NCBI RefSeq assembly: GCF_020297365.1
Contig: NZ_JAIXIG010000007.1
Location: forward strand, 62,990-126,989
Length of the DNA: 64,000 bases
DNA from: Curtobacterium oceanosedimentum
GTDB lineage: Bacteria; Actinomycetota; Actinomycetes; Actinomycetales; Microbacteriaceae
Reading direction: 5' to 3'
Each line of letters begins with the position of its first letter. The stretch's first letter is position 1. The notes beneath the pieces were generated by a model that ran no database searches, was not told the origin of the DNA, and was given only the letters and a program-made list of their open reading frames with translations. Below, piece by piece: positions 57,291 through 64,000 of the stretch. The position numbers and the translations under genes are program-made.

Positions 57291-58475
57291 CTAGTCCGGC
57301 TGCCGGGCCCCGGAGTCCGCCGGCAGCCGCGACGCCACGAGCGTGCCGACCAGCGCGACGACCGCGAACGCGGCGAACCCGAACGGCAGGGCGAGCGCGC
57401 TGCCGACACCGCCGACCACCAGGGGTCCGACGGCGTCCCCGGTCTCGCGCCCGAGCTCGGCGGAGCCCATCGTCCGCCCCAGCCGTTCGGGCGGGGTCGT
57501 CCCGGCGAGGTGGGCGAACGCGGCCGGGGTGAGCGTCGCCACCCCGACACCCGCCAGCAGGGCGGCGAGGAACATCGAGACAGCCGAGGGAGCGGACGCC
57601 AGCGCCAGGAAGGCGAGCGCCACCGCTGCCGTCCCGACCATGCCGGCGAGACCGGTGGTCAGCCGACCGGCGTCGTGCAGGCGACCCGCCACCGGCTGCA
57701 CGAGCGACGACACGACCGCCAGCACCGCGACGGCGAGCGTCGACACGAGCAGGGGGACGCCGACCTCGCTGCCGAGGGCCGGCAGCATGCCGGTCAGGGC
57801 GCCGATCGCCGCACTGCCCACCGCGAGGACCGTCACCGGGACCACGAACTGCCGATCGGTGGCGGCCCGGACCATCGCCGCGAGGGTGGCACGCTGGCGG
57901 GGCAGCGGTGTGATCGGCTCGACGGCGACGAGCACGGCCGCCGCGGTCACCAGGGCCAGCACGACGAGGAGCGCGAACAGCCACGGCGTCCCACCGACCT
58001 GCACGACGACGGCACCGATCACCGGCCCGCCCGCGTACCCCAGGCCCTTCCAGGACCCGTAGCGACCGAAGTACGTACCCCGGCGGTGTGCCGGTACGAG
58101 CCGTGCGACCGCGGCGGACGAGGCCGGCGAGAACGCCGAGGCACCGGCACCCTGCAGCAGTCGGGCGAGTCCGAGCCAGAACGGCCCGGCGCCGAACACG
58201 CCGATGAGCGAGGCGGCGGCGAAGACGAGCAGTCCCCCGACGATCACCGGCCGCGGTCCGATGCGGTCGGACAGTGCGCCGAAGACCGGCTTGAGGACGA
58301 GTTCGGCGACGTCGTAGAGCGCCAAGAACACCCCGAGCGACGCGAGCGTCAGGCCGAGCTCCCGGTGCGCTCCGCCGACGGCGGCCGCGATGCCGTTCGC
58401 TCCGAAGGCCGTGACGAACCCGGCGGCGTACAACGGCGCGAGCCGAGGGAGTGGGGTCGTCGTCTGCACGGGCAC
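57291..58475 (-). CDS. MFS transporter
   Basis: 394 residues from the GTG at 58475. Twelve membrane segments; motif A between helices 2 and 3 reads KPVFGALSDRIGPRPVIVGG (G-x3-D-R-x-G-x-R-x), and SRLARLLQGAG-like helix 4 (LARLLQGAGASAFSPASSAAVARLV) is typical of the DHA1 drug-efflux group. Helix 5 contains the motif-C-like GLGYAGGPVIGAVV. Probably exports small drugs or metabolites; the substrate is unknown. Isolated gene, ending 56 bases before the next start on the same strand. Confidence 0.88.
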   Translation of the reverse strand: MPVQTTTPLPRLAPLYAAGFVTAFGANGIAAAVGGAHRELGLTLASLGVFLALYDVAELVLKPVFGALSDRIGPRPVIVGGLLVFAAASLIGVFGAGPFWLGLARLLQGAGASAFSPASSAAVARLVPAHRRGTYFGRYGSWKGLGYAGGPVIGAVVVQVGGTPWLFALLVVLALVTAAAVLVAVEPITPLPRQRATLAAMVRAATDRQFVVPVTVLAVGSAAIGALTGMLPALGSEVGVPLLVSTLAVAVLAVVSSLVQPVAGRLHDAGRLTTGLAGMVGTAAVALAFLALASAPSAVSMFLAALLAGVGVATLTPAAFAHLAGTTPPERLGRTMGSAELGRETGDAVGPLVVGGVGSALALPFGFAAFAVVALVGTLVASRLPADSGARQPD

Positions 58476-58534
58476 GTGACCACCCTGGCCGAACGCAGCG
58501 CGGACCGCCAACGCCGTCGACGCGGGATGACGAA

Positions 58535-58570
58535 AGCCCCCGACCGGACCTGGTGGTCCTGCCGGGGGCT
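58535..58570 (-). terminator. terminator of the minus-strand tRNA cluster
   Basis: AGCCCCCG pairs with CGGGGGCT, extended by CGAA/TTCG with one bulge, with a GGACC/GGTCC inner helix. It lies just past tRNA-Val (GAC) on the minus strand. Confidence 0.6.
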
Positions 58571-58579
58571 TCGTGGTGG

Positions 58580-58651
58580 TGGGCGATACTGGGATCGAAC
58601 CAGTGACCTCTTCCGTGTCAGGGAAGCGCGCTACCGCTGCGCCAATCGCCC
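58580..58651 (-). tRNA. tRNA-Val (GAC)
   Basis: Acceptor GGGCGAT/ATCGCCC, anticodon arm CTTCC-CTGACAC-GGAAG (GAC), T-loop TTCGATC, discriminator A. The next three transcript bases are CCA, so the CCA end may be encoded. Confidence 0.95.
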
Positions 58652-58669
58652 AGAGGAGTGTGGAACTGG

Positions 58670-58740
58670 AGGTGGGGACGGGATTCGAACCCGCGTGGAC
58701 GGCTTTGCAGGCCGCTGCCTAGCCTCTCGGCCACCCCACC
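58670..58740 (-). tRNA. tRNA-Cys (GCA)
   Basis: 71 bases. Acceptor GGTGGGG/CCCCACC, anticodon arm GCGGC-CTGCAAA-GCCGT (GCA), T-loop TTCGAAT, discriminator U. Confidence 0.95.
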
Positions 58741-58822
58741 ATCGAGGTTCACGTCTCCGTGAGTACCCGAACGGTGGGATACCCTCTGGTGAGTCGCGGC
58801 CGTCCGAAGACGGCCACACTCG

Positions 58823-58894
58823 AGCGGATGACGAGATTCGAACTCGCGACCCTCACCTTGGCAAGGTGATGCGCTACCACTGCGCCACATCCGC
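58823..58894 (-). tRNA. tRNA-Gly (GCC), second copy
   Basis: Identical over 72 bases to the copy at 49174-49245; anticodon GCC. First gene of a minus-strand Gly-Cys-Val cluster. The 215 bases between it and the plus-strand tRNA-Val hold the divergent promoters and no coding sequence. Confidence 0.95.
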
Positions 58895-59109
58895 ATTTGT
58901 CGTTCCGCTGTCGCGGCGACGACATAAACTCTATACGCACCGGGGCACTTCCACCAAAATCCTTCCCGTTCACCGGGCGTGTCCCCCGAGTTCATGCGGA
59001 TCGGGGCCTCCTGTCACCCCCGCCGGGCAGCGCGCCACACCCGGGCGGCGCGATGTGTTCGGAGCACCGCTGGACTTCCGCTACTATCGACTCGCACGAA
59101 CAGTGCAGG

Positions 59110-59182
59110 GGGCGATTGGCGCAGTTGGTAGCGCGCTTCGTTCACACCGAAGAGGTCATCAGTTCGAGTCTGGTATCGCCCA
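59110..59182 (+). tRNA. tRNA-Val (CAC)
   Basis: 73 bases. Acceptor GGGCGAT/ATCGCCC, anticodon arm CTTCG-TTCACAC-CGAAG (CAC), T-loop TTCGAGT, discriminator A. It stands alone on the plus strand immediately before the Wadjet genes. Confidence 0.95.
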
Positions 59183-59190
59183 CCCTTGAC

Positions 59191-59224
59191 ACAAGAGCCC
59201 GACGCAGCAGCGTCGGGCTCTTGT
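59191..59224 (+). terminator. terminator of tRNA-Val (CAC)
   Basis: ACAAGAGCCCGACGC, loop AGCA, GCGTCGGGCTCTTGT: a perfect 15-bp stem 8 bases after the tRNA. It separates tRNA transcription from jetA. Confidence 0.85.
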
Positions 59225-59283
59225 CATCTCACCGGTCCGCCGCTCGCGGGCCGGACCACCAGCACGATCGGACGAAGGGGCGC

Positions 59284-60819
59284 ATGACCGACGTCGACCT
59301 CGAGTTCGCACGGGTCCGAGCGGTCCTCGACCGTCCCACCCTGCGGCTCATGTCCCGGCCGACCAGCGCCACCGTCCTCGCCGTCTTCCGTACGGTGTTC
59401 GACCGCGACGTGCAGTACGTCCCGGCCGACCGCATGCACCTGCAGGTCGAGGAGCACGTCGCGCGTCTGCAGGCCGCGGGCGCGCGGGTCCCCGCGAGCG
59501 AGCAGAACGAGGGCGACGAGGGGGCCCGGCCGAACGGTCGCGCGCTCTGCCGCGAGTGGGTCGCTGCGCAGTGGCTGGTCCGCTCGAACTCCCCCGACGG
59601 CGACGAGCAGTACTCGCTGACGAGCCACGCGCTCGAGGCACTCTCCCTGGTCGACGCCCTGTCGGCCGACCGTGCCCTGATCAGCGAGAGCCGGCTGGCG
59701 ATGATCGTCGACGCCGTGCACCGGTGGGCGGCCCGCGCCGAGCCCGACCCCGACGTGCAGATCCGCCGGATCGACGCCCAGATCGCCGAGCTGCAGGCCG
59801 AACGGGAACGCCTGGAGCACGGGGACGACGTCGTGGCCGTCGAGGACGACCGGATGCGTGACGGCTACACCAACATCTCCGACCTCATCCGCCAGCTGCC
59901 GAGTGACTTCAAGCGCGTCGAAGAGGCGGTCGCGGCCATGCACCGCTCGATCGTCGAGGACTTCCGGCAGGAGGTCCGCCCGATCGGCGAGATCCTCGAC
60001 GACTACCTGGCGCGCACGGACAACCTCATGGAGGCCACCCCCGAGGGCCGTGCGTTCGAGGGCGCGTTCGAACTCCTCCGCGACGACGCCCTGCTCCTGC
60101 GGCTGCGCGACGACATCGGGACGATCCTGTCCCATCCCTTCGCGCGGGAGCTCGGTGCCGGCGAACGCCGCGCCTTCCGGAACACCGTCACGATCCTGCG
60201 CCAGGGCATCGAGGACGTCCTCGCCCAGCGCCGCCAGCTCACCGCCACGCTCCGCGACCAGATCGTCGCCCACGACGTCGTGCGCGACCGCGAGCTCGAC
60301 GCCGTGCTCCGCTCGATCAACCGCGGCCTCGCGACGCTGATGGACCAGGGCGGTGCGCGCGACCGCATCCCGCTGCCGCTCCTGCCCGCCGCGGCCGAGG
60401 TCGGCACGCTGCGCGAGCGCTTCTACGACCCGGACGCGGAGTCCGTGCCGCCGCCCATCGAGGAACCCGACGACGACGTCTTCGAGGACCTCGACGTCGA
60501 GATGCTCCGCAAGCACGGTGGGCCGCTCCTGACCGAGCTGCGCGCGGCACTCCGCTTCGCCGAGGCCGACTCCAGCGTCGACGCGTTCCACGGGCTGCCG
60601 CCCGAGCAACGCCGACCGGTCGAACTGTTCGGCCTGGCGCACCTGCTCACGGGACACGAGGACTTCGAGGCGGCCACGCACGTCGCCGAGCACCGCACCG
60701 TCCGTCCCGACGGCACCGCGATCACCTTCCACATGCCCACCGCCGCACTCACCGATGAGTCCGCGGCGGTCGGCGACGCACACGACGACGACACACAGAA
60801 CGCACAGGAGGCACGGTGA
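59284..60819 (+). CDS. jetA: Wadjet type I subunit JetA (DUF3375)
   Basis: 511 residues; kleisin-like subunit of the condensin-related Wadjet complex that recognises and linearises closed circular plasmids. The opening FARVRAVLDRPTLRLMSRPTSATVLAVFRTVFDR matches the DUF3375 N-terminus. A coiled-coil-like VQIRRIDAQIAELQAERERLEHGD, then DFRQEVRPIGEILDDYLARTDNLMEATPEGRAFEGAFELLRD are typical of the family. The ATG at 59284 has GAAGGGG upstream. First gene of a coupled operon; its stop overlaps the jetB start (GTGA). Confidence 0.9.
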   Translation: MTDVDLEFARVRAVLDRPTLRLMSRPTSATVLAVFRTVFDRDVQYVPADRMHLQVEEHVARLQAAGARVPASEQNEGDEGARPNGRALCREWVAAQWLVRSNSPDGDEQYSLTSHALEALSLVDALSADRALISESRLAMIVDAVHRWAARAEPDPDVQIRRIDAQIAELQAERERLEHGDDVVAVEDDRMRDGYTNISDLIRQLPSDFKRVEEAVAAMHRSIVEDFRQEVRPIGEILDDYLARTDNLMEATPEGRAFEGAFELLRDDALLLRLRDDIGTILSHPFARELGAGERRAFRNTVTILRQGIEDVLAQRRQLTATLRDQIVAHDVVRDRELDAVLRSINRGLATLMDQGGARDRIPLPLLPAAAEVGTLRERFYDPDAESVPPPIEEPDDDVFEDLDVEMLRKHGGPLLTELRAALRFAEADSSVDAFHGLPPEQRRPVELFGLAHLLTGHEDFEAATHVAEHRTVRPDGTAITFHMPTAALTDESAAVGDAHDDDTQNAQEAR

Positions 60820-61589
60820 GCGACACGACACCGGCACCGGTCGACGACACGGTCCCCGACGACACCGCATCGGTGATGCAGGACGACGAGCGTGACGAGT
60901 CCAGCTTCGCCCTCTTCGAGGGCGACGAGGGTCGGCTCGACGAGCACCAGCGACGCGCCCTGGTGGCACTGCTGCGGCACTCGTACGTCAGCTCCCGCAC
61001 CCACCCCGACGAGTGGCGTGCCGTGCTCGACGCCGAGTACCAGCTGCGCTCCCGCCTGAACGACCTGTTCCTCGAGCTGCACGTCGACCGTGACCGCGAG
61101 GTCGCCTGGAAGCGCCAGGCCCGCTCGGAGAGCCAGCGCCGCGCGTTCCCGACCCTGCTCCGCGACCTGCCGTACACCCGCGAGGAGACGATCGTCCTCG
61201 TGTACCTGCGGATGCGCCTGCGCGCCGACGCCCGACCGGGTCCCGACCAGGTGGTCGTCGACCGGTCCGAGATCCTCGGGCACGTGGCGGGCTTCCGTCC
61301 GGCGACCGCGACCGACCGCACCCGCGACGAGGGCCGTGTCGCGAAGGCCGTCGAGCGCCTGGTGACGGCGCGCATCCTCATCCGCACCTCCGACCCGGAC
61401 CGCTTCCGGGTGGCGAGCGTCGTCGAGGTGCTGCTCCCCCTGGAGCGCCTGCTCGAACTCGACGCGTGGTTGCGGACCACCACCGCGCAGGCGGACGCGA
61501 CCACCACGGGCGGCGAGCCGACCGACGGGGACGACCCGGGCCTCCCGACCGACACCGACACCGACGACGAAGGCGAGACGGAAGCGTGA
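60816..61589 (+). CDS. jetB: Wadjet type I subunit JetB (DUF4194)
   Basis: 257 residues; the KITE-type winged-helix partner of JetA/JetC. After an acidic lead come FEGDEGRLDEHQRRALVALLRHSYVSSRTHPDEWRAVLDAEYQLRSRLNDLFLELHVDRDREVAW and LRDLPYTREETIVLVYLRMRL, matching DUF4194. The acidic Thr/Asp-rich tail (about 35 residues) is variable. The GTG start has AGGAGG upstream. Overlaps jetA and jetC by 4 bases, so the three are made together in fixed proportions. Confidence 0.9.
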   Translation: MSDTTPAPVDDTVPDDTASVMQDDERDESSFALFEGDEGRLDEHQRRALVALLRHSYVSSRTHPDEWRAVLDAEYQLRSRLNDLFLELHVDRDREVAWKRQARSESQRRAFPTLLRDLPYTREETIVLVYLRMRLRADARPGPDQVVVDRSEILGHVAGFRPATATDRTRDEGRVAKAVERLVTARILIRTSDPDRFRVASVVEVLLPLERLLELDAWLRTTTAQADATTTGGEPTDGDDPGLPTDTDTDDEGETEA

Positions 61590-64000
61590 CCGACACGTTC
61601 GAGATCCCGGCGCTCTTCGACACGGTCGCGCAGTGGCGCGCCGAGTCGATGCAGGTCGTCAACTGGGGCGGGTTCCACGGCCACCGGCAGGTCGAGCTGT
61701 CCGGCACGGCGACGCTCATCTCCGGCGCCTCGGGCACCGGCAAGTCGACGCTGATGGACGCCTACCTGGCCGTGATGATGCCGTCCGACGTGCCGTTCAA
61801 CGGTGCCTCGAACGACGCCACGACCGGGCGTGCCCGCAGCGCGGACCAGCGCAACCTGCTCACCTACCTGCGCGGCAAGGTCGACACCCGGCGCGACCCC
61901 GAGTCCGGCGCCCTGCGCGACGTCAACCTGCGCGGCGACGACCAGACCACGTGGGGTGCGGCGGCGGTGACGTTCCGGAACGACGACGAGCGTCGCTTCA
62001 CGGTGCTGCGCGCGTACATCGTGCCGAAGCGGGCCCGCGGCGTCGGCGACATCCAGATGACCATGGCGACGGTCGACGACACCTTCGACCTGCGCCGGCT
62101 CGAGGAGTTCGTGCCGTCGCGGTTCCACCACCTCGAGCTGACCGGTCGCGTGCCGGGGCTCGTCATCCGCGACACCTACCAGGAGCTCGCGTACACGCTG
62201 CAGACCCGGCTCGGCATCGGCGACTCCGGGGGTGGCAACCGGGCGATGCGCCTGCTCGCGCGCATCCAGGCCGGGCAGCACCTGCCGACCGTCGACGCGC
62301 TGTACAAGTCGCTCGTGCTCGAGACCCCCGGCACGTACGAGGCGGCCGACCGGGCCCTCGCCCACTTCTCCGCCCTCGACGAGGCGTACGAGGCGATGGA
62401 CACCGAGGAGCGGAAGGTCCGGATCCTCTCCCCCATCACCGAGCTGCACGACGAGATCTCCCGGTCCCGCGCGGCCGCGGACGCGCTCGACGGGATCGCC
62501 ACGGGCGCCGAGGTCTCCCCGTTCGCGCACTGGACGGCGTCGCGCAAGCGGGACCTGCTCGACGCCGAGGTGTCGCGCAACGCCCGCGAGCGGACCGCTT
62601 CGCGCGCCGAGGTGGCCGCGGCCGAGGCCCGGCACGCCGCCGTCGAGATCGAGTTGCGCGACGCCGAAGCCCGGTTGCGCGACCAGGGTGGCAACGCCCT
62701 CGCACAGCTCGAGGACCGCATCGAGCGCCTGACCCGTGAGCGCGACGCGGTGCTGCGAACCCGCGCGACGTTCGACGAGCGCACCGCGGTCCTCGGGTCG
62801 TCCGTGTCCACCGAGCAGGACTTCACCGCCGCGCAGCGGGGGTCGCACGACTTCCTCGGCACGTACGCCGCGTCGCGCACCTCGCTCGATGAGCGCCGCG
62901 ACGCCCTGACGCGCGAGGAGTACCCGCTGCTCGACCGCGAGCGGTCCCTGCGCCAGGAGCGCCAGTCACTCGAGCACCGGCAGGGCGCGATGCCGCTGCC
63001 GATGCACGAGGCCCGACTCGCGATGGCCCGTGCGGCCGGGATCGACCCGTCGGAGCTGCCGTTCGTGGCGGAACTGCTCGACGTGCTGCCCGGCGAGGAG
63101 CGCTGGCGCACGGCGATCGAGTCCGTCCTGGCGCCCGTCGCCCGCACGCTGCTCGTCGACCAGGACCGCCTGGCCGACTTCAGCGAGGCGATCGACGCCC
63201 TGCGCCTGCCGGTCCGCGTGCAGTTCGAGGGTGTGCCCACCGGCCCGCACCTCGACCTCGACGGCGACCCCGCGATGGTCTCCGGCAAGCTCGCGATCAA
63301 GCCGTCGCCGTTCAGCACCTGGGTGCGCGAGCGGATCGAGTCCGACCGCACCGACGCCCGCTGTGTCGCATCGGCGTCGGACCTGGGCGGCGGCGGCCGT
63401 CGGGTCACCGAGTCCGGTCAGCTGCGCGACGGCCGTCGTGGTGCGCACGGCGACCGCCGCCAGTCGAACGTCATCGGCTTCACGAACGAGGCCCGCGTCG
63501 CCGCGGTCGAGCAGGAACTCGCGTCGATCGCCCAGGACCTCGCCACGCTCGAGGCCCGTCGGACCGACGTCGCGCAGGACCGCACCGCGCTCGACGTGCT
63601 CCGCGCCGCGCACCAGCACGTCGTCGACGTGACGTGGGCCGCGATCGACGTCGTCGGTCTGGAGGACTCGCTCGCACGCCTCGACCAGGAACGCCAGGCG
63701 CTCCTCGCCGCCGACGACGGTCTCCGGACCCTGCGCGAGTCCGTCGCACGGCTGCGTGCGGCCCTCGACGAGGCAGCGGACCGACGTGCCGCCGCTCGGC
63801 AGTCGGTGGCCCGGCTCGAGGAACGGCACGCGGTGCTCGTCGACGGGCAGGACGCCGCGGCCGAGATCCTCGAGCGCTTCGCGGACGCCCCCGAGTCGCT
63901 GCCCGACGCCGAACAGTCCCGGCTGCTGTCGGAGACCTTCGAGGAGATCGGCGCGCCGGAGGGCGTGGACGGTTTCGACGACGCCACCCGTCGGCTCCGG
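61586..64000 (+). CDS. jetC: Wadjet type I subunit JetC, SMC/MukB-like ATPase (partial)
   Basis: 805 codons, with no stop before the window edge. The N-terminal ATPase half has MQVVNWGGFHGHRQVEL and Walker A GASGTGKST (47-55), then DQRNLLTYLRGKVD, a long coiled coil (about 260-460, Arg/Glu/Ala-rich) and a hinge-like region (AAGIDPSELPFVAELLDVLPGEERWRTAIESVL to ESDRTDARCVAS, about 480-595). A return coiled coil follows. The Walker B and signature motifs must lie beyond 64000, as should jetD (topoisomerase VI-like nuclease). ATP-driven loop extrusion on plasmid DNA is the known role. Confidence 0.9.
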   Translation, partial: MTDTFEIPALFDTVAQWRAESMQVVNWGGFHGHRQVELSGTATLISGASGTGKSTLMDAYLAVMMPSDVPFNGASNDATTGRARSADQRNLLTYLRGKVDTRRDPESGALRDVNLRGDDQTTWGAAAVTFRNDDERRFTVLRAYIVPKRARGVGDIQMTMATVDDTFDLRRLEEFVPSRFHHLELTGRVPGLVIRDTYQELAYTLQTRLGIGDSGGGNRAMRLLARIQAGQHLPTVDALYKSLVLETPGTYEAADRALAHFSALDEAYEAMDTEERKVRILSPITELHDEISRSRAAADALDGIATGAEVSPFAHWTASRKRDLLDAEVSRNARERTASRAEVAAAEARHAAVEIELRDAEARLRDQGGNALAQLEDRIERLTRERDAVLRTRATFDERTAVLGSSVSTEQDFTAAQRGSHDFLGTYAASRTSLDERRDALTREEYPLLDRERSLRQERQSLEHRQGAMPLPMHEARLAMARAAGIDPSELPFVAELLDVLPGEERWRTAIESVLAPVARTLLVDQDRLADFSEAIDALRLPVRVQFEGVPTGPHLDLDGDPAMVSGKLAIKPSPFSTWVRERIESDRTDARCVASASDLGGGGRRVTESGQLRDGRRGAHGDRRQSNVIGFTNEARVAAVEQELASIAQDLATLEARRTDVAQDRTALDVLRAAHQHVVDVTWAAIDVVGLEDSLARLDQERQALLAADDGLRTLRESVARLRAALDEAADRRAAARQSVARLEERHAVLVDGQDAAAEILERFADAPESLPDAEQSRLLSETFEEIGAPEGVDGFDDATRRLR

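Noticed and set aside
59110-59283. Phage or island attachment site at tRNA-Val (CAC)
   Set aside because: No integrase and no second copy of the tRNA 3' end in the window; cannot be supported without sequence beyond 64000.

Overview
The window is high-GC DNA with dense, strongly G/C-biased coding, many GTG and TTG starts and long chains of 4-base start/stop overlaps. Gene content and order (secD-yajC-ruvBAC-yebC, pdxST, thrS-HIT, a ClpC-type ATPase with an HspR box, a class-E type sorting signal, a DtxR-type iron box) point to an actinobacterium. A Microbacteriaceae member, Curtobacterium-like, is my best guess; that last step is inference from overall feel, not from a search.

Layout. 1-16.7 kb is mostly core housekeeping on the minus strand: a protein-export and Holliday-junction block (secD partial, yajC, ruvB, ruvA, ruvC, yebC), pyridoxal-phosphate synthase (pdxT, pdxS), a HIT hydrolase, thrS, apt, a Clp ATPase and a YbaK deacylase. 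A plus-strand AAA ATPase / TPR-membrane pair sits inside it. 16.8-26.4 kb holds a YidC-type insertase with a small membrane partner, an MFS transporter, a LAYTG surface protein, a NUDIX hydrolase, a secreted SGNH hydrolase and a PRC-barrel protein. 25.4-38.7 kb is a heptose/glycan cluster: GmhA, GmhB, two HldE-type kinase/nucleotidyltransferases, three GT9 heptosyltransferase-like proteins, three other glycosyltransferases, an SDR and an aldehyde dehydrogenase. 38.7-48.8 kb carries a DedA protein, Dps, a stand-alone SIP-domain protein behind an iron box, and a peptide/nickel-type ABC operon (binding protein, two permeases, double ATPase) co-transcribed with a CocE-type hydrolase and a TetR regulator. 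49-58.5 kb is a mixed region with an HpaI-type aldolase, a catalase gene interrupted by an in-frame TGA, an epoxide hydrolase-like protein, a BLUF-TetR fusion regulator and an MFS transporter. 58.6-59.2 kb has four tRNA genes. From 59.3 kb to the right edge lies jetABC of a type I Wadjet anti-plasmid system, with jetC running off the end.

How genes work together. The ruv genes form an overlapping operon downstream of yebC. gmhA, gmhB and hldE would supply an NDP-heptose that the GT9 proteins could transfer, an unusual capability for a Gram-positive cell without LPS. The ABC operon, hydrolase and TetR look like one import-and-hydrolyse unit with an operator in front of the binding protein. JetA, JetB and JetC form a condensin-like complex; the nuclease JetD should lie just outside the window.

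Most notable: the BLUF-TetR fusion whose invariant flavin-site glutamine is glycine, the Wadjet locus beside tRNA-Val, the catalase stopped exactly at its conserved Trp codon, an exact 48-bp perfect palindrome present twice, and a complete-looking 23-codon mini-gene upstream of the Clp gene's terminator.
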